Assembly (NCBI RefSeq): GCF_003344965.1
Contig: NZ_CP031194.1
Coordinates: forward strand, 7,688,001 to 7,752,000
Direction: 5' to 3'
Source: Streptomyces paludis
GTDB lineage: Bacteria; Actinomycetota; Actinomycetes; Streptomycetales; Streptomycetaceae
Length of the DNA: 64,000 nucleotides
In this document: one piece after another, positions 17,736-26,234 of the stretch
Position numbering within the stretch: the stretch's first letter is position 1
Layout: each line of letters opens with the position of its first letter
Made by a program: the position numbers and the translations under genes
Notes under the pieces: model-generated
The model's input: the letters and a program-made list of their open reading frames with translations, nothing else
The model's database searches: none
Told to the model about the DNA's origin: nothing

Positions 17736-18524
17736 GTGGGAACCCGGCGTGACGAGCGTCTCCAGCGGATCCTGGAACTCCTCGAAGAACGGGGCAAGGT
17801 CGAGACCGCCACCCTCGCCCAGGAACTCGGCGTCACCGAACTGACGGTACGCCGGGACATCGACCACCTCAGCGGCCAGGGCATCGCCCGCCGCGTCTAC
17901 GGCGGACTCGAACTGAACGCGGGCCGCAGCTTCGAACCGCCCTTCTCCATGCGGCTGCGGAAGAACGTCGACCGGAAGAAGGCGATGGCCCGGGCGGCCG
18001 TCGACCTGGTCCGGCGCGGCGACAACATCGCCATCGACTTCGGCACGAAGGCGTACTTCGTCGCCCTGGAGATGCGTGAACGCCATCTCCAGGCTCTGGT
18101 CGGGGTGTCGAGCGTGCAGGTCATGGAGGTTCTCGGCCAGGACAGCGACATCCATGTCCTGATCCCCGGCGGCGAACTCCGGCCCCGCGAGCTGAGCTTC
18201 TACGGGTCGACGACGGAGCGCTTCTTCCGCGAGCACCGCTGGGACACGGCGATCGTCTCCGTGGCCGGTGTCAGCGTCGACCCCGACCTGGTGTCGGACT
18301 ACAACGAGGCGGACGCGCAGCTCAAGGCCGCGATGATCTCCAGCGCCGACCAGGTCGTGCTGCTGGCGGAGGAACGCCATCTGGGCGCGGTGTCCTTCTC
18401 GCCCGTCGGGTCACTGAGCCGGATCACGACCATAGTGACCGACGCCCCTCGGGGGAATCCGGTCGTGGAGAGCCTCGTATCGCGCGGCATGACCGTGGTC
18501 CACGCCGAGCACACGACCGACTGA
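17736..18524 (+). CDS. DeoR-family transcriptional regulator
   Basis: This 262-residue protein has the N-terminal DeoR helix-turn-helix 'LAQELGVTELTVRRDIDHLSGQGIARRVYGG' (residues ~25-55) and the C-terminal DeoRC sensor domain with 'NIAIDFGTKAYFVALEM' and 'GGELRPRELSFYGSTTERFF'. DeoRC domains are isomerase-like and bind phosphorylated small molecules; that fits an operon whose first enzyme is a kinase. The GTG follows AAGGGAGAG at 17719-17727. It is likely the operon's own regulator. Confidence 0.92.
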   Translation: MGTRRDERLQRILELLEERGKVETATLAQELGVTELTVRRDIDHLSGQGIARRVYGGLELNAGRSFEPPFSMRLRKNVDRKKAMARAAVDLVRRGDNIAIDFGTKAYFVALEMRERHLQALVGVSSVQVMEVLGQDSDIHVLIPGGELRPRELSFYGSTTERFFREHRWDTAIVSVAGVSVDPDLVSDYNEADAQLKAAMISSADQVVLLAEERHLGAVSFSPVGSLSRITTIVTDAPRGNPVVESLVSRGMTVVHAEHTTD

Positions 18525-18682
18525 CCTCCGGACCCCCCCGCACGACAGGCCGCTCTCCTCCGGCCCGGGCGCCGCCACGCCCGGACCGTACTTCCCCCTT
18601 GCCTCTTCCCCCTTCCCTCCTCCACTCCAGCGCTCCAGCCCGCCGGGCCGGCGCCGGACGCCGCTCACCCCAGGAGAACCGG

Positions 18683-20389
18683 TTGACCACTGCACGAAGG
18701 GCCGTCGAGACCTGCTACGAGCGGATCCGCGCGGCCGCACGCCCCGAGATATGGATCACCCTGCGCGAGCCTGAGCGCGCGCTCGCGCTGGCCGACGAGA
18801 TCGACGCACGCGTCCGCGCCGGAGCGACGCTGCCCCTCGCGGGGACGACCGTCGCGGTCAAGGACAACATCGATGTCGCCGGCCTGCCGACGACCGCGGG
18901 AGCGCCCGGGGTACGGCACACTCCCGCCACCGGCGCCGAGACGGTCCGCCTGCTGGAGGAGGCCGGTGCCGTCGTGGTCGGCAAGACCAACCTGGACCAG
19001 TTCGCGACGGGCCTGGTCGGCACCCGTACCCCGTACGGGACACCGGCGTCGGCGAGCGACCCGGCGCTTGTCGCGGGCGGATCCAGCTCCGGCTCGGCGC
19101 TGGCCGTCGCCCTGGGACTGGTGGACATGGCGCTGGGCACGGACACCGCCGGCTCCGGACGCGTACCCGCCGCGTTCAACCATCTCGTCGGGGTGAAGCC
19201 GACCCTCGGCATGCTCTCCTCGGCAGGTGTGTACCCGGCCTCCCCGAGCTACGACACGGTGTCGGTGTTCGCCCGTACGCTGACCACCGCGGGCGCGGCG
19301 ATGGAGGCCATGACGGCCGGCGCGGCGTCGAGGCCCTGGGAGCGGCACGCCCGGCTCTCCGCGTCCCGAGGACAGGTCGGCATCGTCGGCGAGGCGACGC
19401 TGGCGCTCGTCGACGAGCACGGCAGAGCGGCGTACCGGTCCACCGTAGAAGCCCTGACCGCGGCAGGCATCGGGACCACCGAGATCGACCCGACCCCCCT
19501 GCTCGACGCCGCGAAGCTGCTCTACGACGGCGCCCTCCTGGCCGAGCGCGCGTACGCGTTCGGCGCCGTGCTGGCCGAGCTGGGCCCGGAGGCCGACCCG
19601 ACCGTCGCCTCCATCGTGCTGCCCGCCCGGCGGTTCGCGGCCGTCGATCTCGTCCGCGACCAGCAGAGACTGGTCGCGGCCCAAGCGATCGCCGCGGAGA
19701 TCCTCACCCCGCTGGACGCCCTGCTCCTGCCGACCACGCCCGGCCATCCGAGCATCGACGAGGTCCGCGCCGACCCGGTCGGCGCGAACGCGCGCAACGG
19801 CACGTTCACGAACTTCGTCAACCTCCTGGACCTCAGCGCCCTCGCGGTCCCGGCGGCCGGCTCGACACCGAGCCGGCCCGTCGGCGTCACCCTGGTCGGC
19901 CGCGCCCACCACGACCTCGCCCTGGCCGACGTCGCCGCCCGCGCCGGCCTGACCGACGCCCTGCCACCGGCTCAGCTCTGGGGCGCGCCGTACCGCGAAC
20001 TCATGGTGATGGGCGCCCATCGGACCGGCCAGCCCCTGAACCACCAACTGGCCGACACCGGAGCCCGCCTGCTCGGTACGGTACGGACGGCACCCGCCTA
20101 CCGGATGGCGAGACTCGCCACCACACCCCCGAAGCCCGCGGTCTGGCGGACCGAAACCGGCGGCGCGTCGATCACCGGAGAACTGTGGGCACTCACCCCG
20201 GACGGGTTCACGGACTTCCTCGGACAGCTCGCCGCCCCCATGGCGATCACCCCGGTGACCCTGGAGGACGGCCGCGAGGTACTCGGCTTCACCTGCGCAC
20301 CAGGAGCCCTCGACGGCGCCGAGGACATCACCACCCACGCCGACTGGCCCACCTACCTCGCCACCACCACCCCCCGGGCCTCACGGTGA
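18683..20389 (+). CDS. atzF: Allophanate hydrolase
   Basis: This 568-residue protein has the two-domain layout of allophanate hydrolase. The N-terminal amidase-signature domain has Lys in 'VAVKDNIDVAG', 'GGSSSGSALAVALG' and the diagnostic 'GTDTAGSGRVPAAFNHLVGVKPT'. The ~120-residue C-terminal domain ('HRTGQPLNHQL...AYRMARLATTPPKPAVWR') completes turnover. The enzyme converts allophanate to two CO2 and two ammonia. The TTG at 18683 is chosen for AGGAGA at 18672-18677. No urea carboxylase or cyanuric/barbiturate hydrolase gene lies in the window, so the allophanate source is not obvious; the upstream amidases could generate it. Confidence 0.9.
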   Translation: MTTARRAVETCYERIRAAARPEIWITLREPERALALADEIDARVRAGATLPLAGTTVAVKDNIDVAGLPTTAGAPGVRHTPATGAETVRLLEEAGAVVVGKTNLDQFATGLVGTRTPYGTPASASDPALVAGGSSSGSALAVALGLVDMALGTDTAGSGRVPAAFNHLVGVKPTLGMLSSAGVYPASPSYDTVSVFARTLTTAGAAMEAMTAGAASRPWERHARLSASRGQVGIVGEATLALVDEHGRAAYRSTVEALTAAGIGTTEIDPTPLLDAAKLLYDGALLAERAYAFGAVLAELGPEADPTVASIVLPARRFAAVDLVRDQQRLVAAQAIAAEILTPLDALLLPTTPGHPSIDEVRADPVGANARNGTFTNFVNLLDLSALAVPAAGSTPSRPVGVTLVGRAHHDLALADVAARAGLTDALPPAQLWGAPYRELMVMGAHRTGQPLNHQLADTGARLLGTVRTAPAYRMARLATTPPKPAVWRTETGGASITGELWALTPDGFTDFLGQLAAPMAITPVTLEDGREVLGFTCAPGALDGAEDITTHADWPTYLATTTPRASR

Positions 20390-20435
20390 CCCGCCCGGGC
20401 CGTTCGCTCCCGGCGCCCGCGGCGCGCGTCCGGGG

Positions 20436-20771
20436 TCAGGGCCCGGGGCGGCGTGCTTCGTAGGTGTCGATCTCGGCGAGCTTCGCGTGTGACGGGCCGG
20501 TCGTGTCGAAGGAGTGGCCGAGCCATTCCCTGGCCAGTCTGCGCGCGCCGAGTCCCGTTCCGCAGAGAAGGATCGCCCGGTCGGCTTCGCCCCGTGCGAC
20601 CATCTCGGCGGCCTGGAGGGCCACGGTCGGGTAGGGGGTGTGTCCGCCGGAGTCCACACCGACGTCGACGACGTGGGCGACGCCGGGGTTGGCCTGGAGA
20701 TCGGCCTTGATGCGCTGCTTGTACTCGTATTCCGCGTCGTCCGAGCCCACGACGAGGCGCCAGGCGTTCAT
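20436..20771 (-). pseudogene. RpiB/LacAB-family sugar-phosphate isomerase with internal deletion
   Basis: The N-terminal half matches the actinobacterial RpiB branch acting on tetrose/pentose phosphates: 'VVGSDDAEYEYKQRIKADL', 'VDVGVDSGGHTPYPTVALQAAEMVARGEADRAILLCGTGLG', keeping the catalytic Cys. Immediately after GTGLG the sequence jumps to 'ARRLAREWLGHSFD', which normally occurs about 40 residues later. The protein is therefore 111 residues where ~150 are expected, having lost the segment with the second-subunit contact and a phosphate-binding region. The frame is preserved. Such isomerases normally belong to erythritol or polyol catabolic operons. Loss of function is inferred. Confidence 0.7.
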
Positions 20772-20816
20772 GAGGGGAGGGTCCGTTCGTTGGGGGGCTT
20801 GGGGGCCGGGAGTGTG

Positions 20817-21116
20817 ATGGGCCGGGGCGCTGTCGGGTGGTCGGCAGCGGTCGCCGTTCCCCTTCTGGTGTTCGCCTCGAATCTCATACCGACCCTCGCG
20901 GACCGGGCCCCCGGAGTGCGGACGGCCTTCCGCCGTACGGTCGAGCGCATCGTCGGGCAGCCGGCCGCCGCCGGCCTCACCGCCGCTGTCGCCCTGCTGG
21001 CCGCCGGCTGCGTCTTCGTACAGCCGCTCGGCGCCCTGCTCATCGCCGCGCCGGCCGCACGCCTGGCCGTCGCGGTCCACGACCGCCCCACCGTCCGACC
21101 GGCCACCCTCTCGTGA
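20817..21116 (+). CDS. Small putative membrane protein, unrecognised
   Basis: A 99-residue frame holds two hydrophobic stretches (about residues 8-25 and 52-82) separated by an Arg-rich loop, and Arg/Pro-rich ends. I do not recognise a family. Its stop overlaps the GTG that begins the remaining glycosyl-hydrolase frame, which resembles operon coupling, but the whole neighbourhood is decayed, so it may be a fragment of a larger membrane gene. The start is uncertain because GTG at 20814 is directly adjacent. Confidence 0.35.
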   Translation: MGRGAVGWSAAVAVPLLVFASNLIPTLADRAPGVRTAFRRTVERIVGQPAAAGLTAAVALLAAGCVFVQPLGALLIAAPAARLAVAVHDRPTVRPATLS

Positions 21117-22057
21117 ACAGCCGCATGATCAACGGTGTGTTCGACGACGCCAATCCCGAAACCGTCCACCAGTGGGCCTACCCCGACACCGGGATCTGGG
21201 ACGCCGACCGCAACACCGCGAGTTCCTCGCCGCCATGCCGCAGTGGAAGGAGGACGGCCTCGACGCCTTCACCCTCGGAGTGCAGGGCGGCAGCCCTCAG
21301 GGCTACAGCGTCGAACAGCCCTGGGACAACGCCGCGTTCACCCCGGAGGGAGCGCTGACGGCGGCCTACCGCGAACGCCTGGAGAAGATCATCGAGGAGG
21401 CCGACCGGCTCGGTCTCGTCGTCATCCTGGACATCTTCTACCACGGCCAGGATCACCGGCTGCGTGACGAACCGGCCATCAGGCGGGCCATCACCGAGGT
21501 CTGCGTCTGGGTGCTCCGCTCCGGCTGGCGGCATGTACTGATCGAGATCGCCAACGAGGTGAACTGGCACCACCACTACACACACAGCCTGATCAAGGCC
21601 GAACGTGTCCATGAACTGATCGCACATGCCAAATCGATCACCCATGAAGGCCGCAGGCTGCTCGTCAGCACCAGCTTTCTCGCCCACCCGCCCCTCATCA
21701 CCGAACGTGTCCTCGCCGAGGCCGACTTCGTCCTGCTGCACGGAAACGGGACCCCCGCCCCGGACCGGCTGCGCGAGATGGTGGAGGAGGTGAAGGCGAC
21801 ACCGGGCTACACCCCGAAGCCCATCATGTTCAACGAGGACGACCACTTCGACTTCGACCGGCCGCACCACCACATGAAGGCCGCCCTCGCCGCCAGCGCC
21901 TCCTGGGGCTACTTCGACCCGGGCTCGGTCACCACCGACCCCCCCTCGGCCGACGATCGGTGACTACCGCAACGGCTACCAGGCGGTACCCGTCGACTGG
22001 TCGGCCGGCACGGAGACGAAGCGGGCCTTCTTCGACACACTCCGCCGGGCCCACTGA
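21113..22057 (+). pseudogene. Cellulase-family (TIM-barrel) glycosyl hydrolase with two frameshifts
   Basis: Three consecutive frames together encode one protein: 'MINGVFDDANPETVHQWAYPDTGIWDADRNTA' (21125 to about 21219), 'EFLAAMPQWKEDGLDAFTLGVQGGSPQGYS...NEDDHFDFDRPHHHMKAALAASASWGYFDPG' (to about 21945) and 'GDYRNGYQAVPVDWSAGTETKRAFFDTLRRAH' to the stop at 22057. The first shift is one missing base near 21219. The second lies in a run of seven C at 21939-21945. The proposed acid/base region 'LIEIANEVNWHHH' and 'MFNEDDH' are intact within the middle frame. The usual extra N-terminal strand before RMINGVFDD is also missing. The gene is dead unless both shifts are sequencing errors. Confidence 0.72.
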
Positions 22058-22090
22058 CACGGCGGCCCACTGAAACGGCCGCCGGGTCCG

Positions 22091-22630
22091 CTACGGGGTG
22101 TCCGACGCCTCGGAAGCCTTCGACACCTCCGGCTCCCCGCCGAGCGTGTCGCCGACATAGCGGCGGGTGAAGTCCCCCATGTGCGCGGTGAGTGTCTCCC
22201 GTACCGCCTCGACATCACCGGTGCGGATGGCCTCGATGATCGGCAGGTGCGCCTCGTAGCGCATCCTGCCGATCGCCCGCTCCGGTCCGGCCGCGATGAT
22301 CATCATGCGGATCTGGCTGTTCAGCTGAAGCCAGGAACGGCTGAGTGTGCCGTTGCCGGTCAGCTCGCACATCAGGGCATGGAAGCCCAGGTCGGTGTCG
22401 ATCCGCTCGCCGAACGTCAGATCGGTCTTCCGCAGCCCCTCGACCTGCCGCTCCAGCGCGTCCGCGAACTCCGCGCGCCGGGCGCTGCCCGCGAGTGTGG
22501 ACGCCGCCAGGATCTCCAGGGCCGTCCGCACCTCGAAGACATCACCGATCTCCTCCGCGCTGAGCTTCCGGACCCGCATCCGCCCCTTCCCGTCATTGAC
22601 GAGCAGCCCCTCGGCGGTGGCCGCCGACCG
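22091..22630 (-). pseudogene. GntR/FCD-family regulator lacking the DNA-binding domain
   Basis: The frame encodes a complete FCD sensor domain ('LSAEEIGDVFEVRTALEILAA...RIDTDLGFHALMCELTGNGTLSRSW...MGDFTRRYV', 162 residues from the ATG at 22579). Reading upstream in frame adds 'TAEGLLVNDGKGR', the last strand/turn of the winged helix, and then homology stops at about 22605-22620. The preceding DNA is a G/C-simple tract. So the regulator has lost nearly all of its winged helix. It could still be translated from the ATG as a ligand-binding remnant. Confidence 0.68.
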
Positions 22631-22696
22631 GGACCCAAGGCCCGGGCAGGGGCAGGGGCAGAGGTGCGATCGCAGGCAGGTGGAGCGGGCGGGGTG

Positions 22697-23488
22697 TTAC
22701 GTGGGGTGTTGGGCGTCGGTCCACCGGGTCAGTGACGCGGCCGCTGTGGTGAGGTCGGCGCGGATCGCCGCTTCGCCGGGGGTCAGGTCGCGTTGCCGGC
22801 CGAGTACGGAGATGGCCGCGTGGATGTGTCCGTGGCGGTCGCGTACGGGGGTGGCGTACTCGCTGACGCCGTGTTCGAACTCTCCGTGGGCGACGACGAC
22901 CGCACCGGGGCGGTCGTGGTCGTTGGCCCTGACCAGGTCGTCGGCGGAGCGCGCGGCGGTCGGGCCGCCGACGCCGATCAGTTCGTACCCGTCGAGCAGT
23001 TCGGTGATTTCCGTCCGGGTGTGGTCGAGCAGCAGGGCGCGGCCGGTGCCGGTGGACCAGCACGGGGTGATCAGACCGCTCCGGGTGATCGACTGTCCGG
23101 CGAGCCCGGTGGCGGATTCGGCGCGCAGCAGCCGTACGAGAACGCCGTCGCGGACCGAGAGATGCGCGGCGGCGCTGTGCCGGACGGCGAGCGCGCGCAG
23201 CACGGCCCGGCCGCGCCGGAGGAGCGTGGGGTCGAGGGAGCGGGCGAGTGCGAAGTACGCGTGGGCGACACGGAGTGTGGTGTCCTCGCGGCGTTCGAGG
23301 AAGCCCTTGTCGCACAGTTCCTGGACGGTCCGGGACGCCTTGCTGGCTTCGAGGTCCAGCTCTCTGGCGAGGCGGCCGACGGTGAAGCCGGTCCGTCCGG
23401 AGAGTTCGCGTTCCAGCACGGTGTTGATGATCCGCAGACCGGTGCGCAGTGACGAGGCCGTGGAGGTCTTGGTCGCCTTTGCTGTCAC
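22697..23488 (-). CDS. IclR-family transcriptional regulator
   Basis: This 263-residue protein has an N-terminal winged helix ('TGFTVGRLARELDLEASKASRTVQELCDKGFLERR', about 30-65) and the IclR effector domain ('AAHLSVRDGVLVRLLRAES...SGLITPCWSTGTGRALLLD'). It is divergent from the homoserine dehydrogenase operon, with 138 bp between the starts. GTG at 23488 is chosen because a TATAGT hexamer ends 6 bases before it, which suggests a leaderless transcript. It is the likely regulator of the homoserine/aspartate operon. Confidence 0.9.
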   Translation of the reverse strand: MTAKATKTSTASSLRTGLRIINTVLERELSGRTGFTVGRLARELDLEASKASRTVQELCDKGFLERREDTTLRVAHAYFALARSLDPTLLRRGRAVLRALAVRHSAAAHLSVRDGVLVRLLRAESATGLAGQSITRSGLITPCWSTGTGRALLLDHTRTEITELLDGYELIGVGGPTAARSADDLVRANDHDRPGAVVVAHGEFEHGVSEYATPVRDRHGHIHAAISVLGRQRDLTPGEAAIRADLTTAAASLTRWTDAQHPT

Positions 23489-23494
23489 ACGGGA

Positions 23495-23519
23495 ACTATA
23501 GCGATCACGAGCCGATCGC
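23495..23519. promoter_or_regulatory. IclR promoter (-10) with overlapping dyad
   Basis: On the minus strand TATAGT (23500 to 23495) lies six bases before the GTG of the IclR gene, the spacing of a leaderless promoter. Directly upstream GCGATC (23501-23506) and GATCGC (23514-23519) form a perfect inverted repeat with a 7-base centre, in the -10/-35 spacer where a repressor would block initiation. The element could serve both divergent genes. This is read directly; IclR binding is inference. Confidence 0.5.
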
Positions 23520-23626
23520 CGTCGGGACGGTGCACTCCGCACGGTCCCGCGGGCGGATCGGCATGCCCGGGGTGACGTTCCCGGGGGAGAGGCTCGACGT
23601 ATCGCCCCTCCCGAAGGAGTACGCAC

Positions 23627-24724
23627 ATGATCCGATACGACCTCGCCCTCATCGGCTTCGGCGGTGTCAACCGGGCCCTCGCCGAACTGATCGCCGAACG
23701 CGGCGACGGCCTCGCCGCCGAACTGGGCTTCGCCCTGCGGGTCGTGGCCATCACCGACCTGCGCGCCGGCTCCCTGGTCCGTACGGAGGGCGCCGGCATC
23801 GACCTCGCCCCGCTGCTCGCGACGGCCCCCGGCGAGCTGGACTTCTCCGGTCTGGACGGCGGCAGCCCCGAGCCCCGTAACGAGTGGGTCATCCGGGACG
23901 TACCGGCCGACATCGTCGCCGAGGCCACCTTCACCAACCCGGTCGACGGTGAGCCCGCGCTCTCGCACGTGCGGTGGGCGCTGGAGGCGGGCAAGAGCGT
24001 CTGCACCACCAACAAGGGCCCGGTCGCGCTGGCGGGCCGCGCGCTCAAGCGTCTCGCCGCCGAGCGCGGTGCCGCTTTCGAGTTCGAGGGCGCGGTGCTC
24101 AGCGGCACCCCGGTGCTGCGGACGGCGGAGCGCATGTTCGACGGACTCCGGATCTCGGGCGTCGAGGGCATCATGAACGGCACGTCCAACTACATTCTGG
24201 GCCGGCTCGAAGCCGGACTCGGTCTCGCGGACGCGGTCCGGGAGGCGCAGTTGCTCGGTTACGCCGAGGCCGATCCAACGGCCGACATCGAGGGCCACGA
24301 CGTGCGGCTGAAGGTCATGATCATGGCCAACGAGGTGCTCGGCGCCGATCTGCGCCAGGAGGACGTCTCCTGCGAGGGCATCACGGCCATCGGCGCACGG
24401 GACATCGAGGAGGCGGCGGCCGCGGGGCTGCGCTGGAAGCTGGTGGGCTCGGCCGTCCGCCGCCCGGACGGCACCGTGGCGGCCCGGGTCGCCCCGGCGG
24501 CCCTGCCCGCCGACCATCCGCTCGCCGGGATCAGCGGCGCCACCAACGCCGTCGCCTTCCACACCGACCTGCTCGGCACGGTCACCGTGTCCGGCCCCGG
24601 GGCCGGCCGTACCGAGACGGCGTACGCGCTGCTCTCGGACATCATCGCCATCCACCGGCGGCACCTGACCGGCGCGGAGACCGCTCCCGTCCGCCGTACC
24701 CGTGAGGAGACCGTCCGTGGCTGA
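23627..24724 (+). CDS. Homoserine dehydrogenase family protein (no ACT domain)
   Basis: This 365-residue cytoplasmic oxidoreductase interconverts homoserine and aspartate semialdehyde with NAD(P). It has the Rossmann motif '[15 protein letters not shown]', '[37 protein letters not shown]', the family signature '[28 protein letters not shown]' and '[24 protein letters not shown]' carrying the catalytic Asp/Lys. It lacks the C-terminal ACT domain that gives threonine feedback inhibition in biosynthetic enzymes, and its neighbours are catabolic, so oxidation of homoserine is the favoured direction. ATG follows AAGGAG at 23614-23619. Confidence 0.9.
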   Translation: MIRYDLALIGFGGVNRALAELIAERGDGLAAELGFALRVVAITDLRAGSLVRTEGAGIDLAPLLATAPGELDFSGLDGGSPEPRNEWVIRDVPADIVAEATFTNPVDGEPALSHVRWALEAGKSVCTTNKGPVALAGRALKRLAAERGAAFEFEGAVLSGTPVLRTAERMFDGLRISGVEGIMNGTSNYILGRLEAGLGLADAVREAQLLGYAEADPTADIEGHDVRLKVMIMANEVLGADLRQEDVSCEGITAIGARDIEEAAAAGLRWKLVGSAVRRPDGTVAARVAPAALPADHPLAGISGATNAVAFHTDLLGTVTVSGPGAGRTETAYALLSDIIAIHRRHLTGAETAPVRRTREETVRG

Positions 24725-26234
24725 CACCGCGCTCGAAGTCCGGCCCGAAACACCGGCCGTCCCGGCCGGCCGCGATTCCGTCAGCGACCACACCGCCGGT
24801 CATGCCCCTGCCGGTCATGACCCGGCGGGCCGGGAGGCGGCCGCGTCGAACGGCGTGACGGTCGTCCGTAACCCCTACACCGGCGAGACCGTCGGATCGG
24901 TGCCCGTCACCGATGCCACCGCCGTCGACGATGTGATGCGACGCGCCCGCCGGGGCCGGCTCGCCGCCCGGGGGCTCTCCCGGGGCGCGCGGGCGGCGAT
25001 CCTGGACCGGGCCGCCCGGCTGGTCGAGGACCGCGCCGAATCCTTCGCCCGGCTGATCGTCAGCGAGGCCGGCAAGACCATCACCCAGGCCCGCAAGGAG
25101 ACCGCCCGCGCCGTCAACACCCTCGCGCTGTCCGCGGCCGAGGCCCGGCGCAACGCGGGGGAGATCGTGCCCTTCGACGCGTACGAGGGCTCCGAGCACC
25201 GGCAGGGCTGGTTCACCCGGGAGCCGCTCGGCGTCATCGTCGCCATCACCCCGTACAACGACCCGCTCAACCTCGTCGCGCACAAGCTCGGCCCGGCACT
25301 CGCCGGGGGCAACGCGGTGGTGCTCAAACCCTCCGCGCTCACCCCGCTCTCCGCGCTGCGGCTGGTGGACACACTGATCGAGGCGGGCCTGCCCGAGGAG
25401 GTGGTGACCGTCGTCAACGGCGGCGCCGATCTCGGCGCGGCGCTCGTCGCCGTCCGCGATGTGCGCATGGTCTCGTTCACCGGCGGGTTCGCCACCGGCG
25501 AGGCCATCGCCAGGACCGCCGGGCTGAAGAGGCTCGCCATGGACCTCGGCGGCAACGCCCCGGTCATCGTCCTGGCGGACGCGGACCTCGGCCTCGCCGT
25601 CGAGTCGTGTGTCTCCGGCGCCTTCTGGGCGGCCGGCCAGAACTGCATCGGCACCCAGCGCGTGCTGGTCGCGCGCGAGGTGTACGAGGAGTTCCGCGAC
25701 GCCTTCGTCGCCCGCACGCGGACGCTGCGCACCGGGGACCCGTCCGACGAGCGCACCGATGTCGGCCCCATGATCACGCCCGAAGCGGCGCGCGCGGCCA
25801 GGGACCGGGTCGACGCCGCGCTCGCCGCCGGCGCGACCCTGCTGTGCGGCAACGAGCTGGAGGGCTCCCTCTACAGCCCGACCGTGCTGGAGAACGTCCC
25901 GGCGGACAGTGCGGCGCGCCGCGAGGAGGCGTTCGCACCGGTCGTCATGGTCCAGCCGGTCGACTCCTTCGAGGAGGCGATCGAGGTGGCCAACGAGATC
26001 GACTACAGCCTCCACGCGGGTGTCTTCACCGCCCGTATCGACCGCGCCCTGGCCGCCGCCCGGCTGCTGGAGGCCGGTGGTGTGATGATCAATGACTCCT
26101 CCGACTACCGCTTCGACGCCATGCCGTTCGGCGGTTTCACGTACGGCAGCATGGGGCGTGAGGGGGTGCGCTTCGCCTTCGAGGAGATGACGCAGCCGAA
26201 GACGGTGTGCGTCAACGGAACGGACGGACCGTGA
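24717..26234 (+). CDS. Aldehyde dehydrogenase family protein (candidate aspartate-semialdehyde oxidising)
   Basis: This 505-residue NAD(P)-dependent aldehyde dehydrogenase has substrate/cofactor motifs '[30 protein letters not shown]' and '[12 protein letters not shown]', and the catalytic Cys in '[11 protein letters not shown]'. The motif normally reading ELGG, which holds the general-base Glu, is 'MDLGGNAP', with Asp. A ~45-residue low-complexity N-terminal tail precedes the fold. GTG at 24717 follows GTGAGGAG and overlaps the end of the upstream gene. Between a homoserine dehydrogenase and an aspartase it is well placed to oxidise aspartate semialdehyde to aspartate; that role is inferred. 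Confidence 0.88.
   Translation: MADTALEVRPETPAVPAGRDSVSDHTAGHAPAGHDPAGREAAASNGVTVVRNPYTGETVGSVPVTDATAVDDVMRRARRGRLAARGLSRGARAAILDRAARLVEDRAESFARLIVSEAGKTITQARKETARAVNTLALSAAEARRNAGEIVPFDAYEGSEHRQGWFTREPLGVIVAITPYNDPLNLVAHKLGPALAGGNAVVLKPSALTPLSALRLVDTLIEAGLPEEVVTVVNGGADLGAALVAVRDVRMVSFTGGFATGEAIARTAGLKRLAMDLGGNAPVIVLADADLGLAVESCVSGAFWAAGQNCIGTQRVLVAREVYEEFRDAFVARTRTLRTGDPSDERTDVGPMITPEAARAARDRVDAALAAGATLLCGNELEGSLYSPTVLENVPADSAARREEAFAPVVMVQPVDSFEEAIEVANEIDYSLHAGVFTARIDRALAAARLLEAGGVMINDSSDYRFDAMPFGGFTYGSMGREGVRFAFEEMTQPKTVCVNGTDGP

Larger units (their letters stand above)
20390..22696. other. Decay patch holding three damaged genes
   Basis: Between the intact allophanate hydrolase operon and the intact IclR gene lies a 2.3-kb stretch with a truncated isomerase, a short orphan membrane frame, a doubly frameshifted glycosyl hydrolase and a headless GntR regulator. 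These genes normally sit together in polyol/sugar catabolic operons (regulator, isomerase, hydrolase), so this is probably one degraded locus. No insertion sequence was found in it. Confidence 0.55.
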
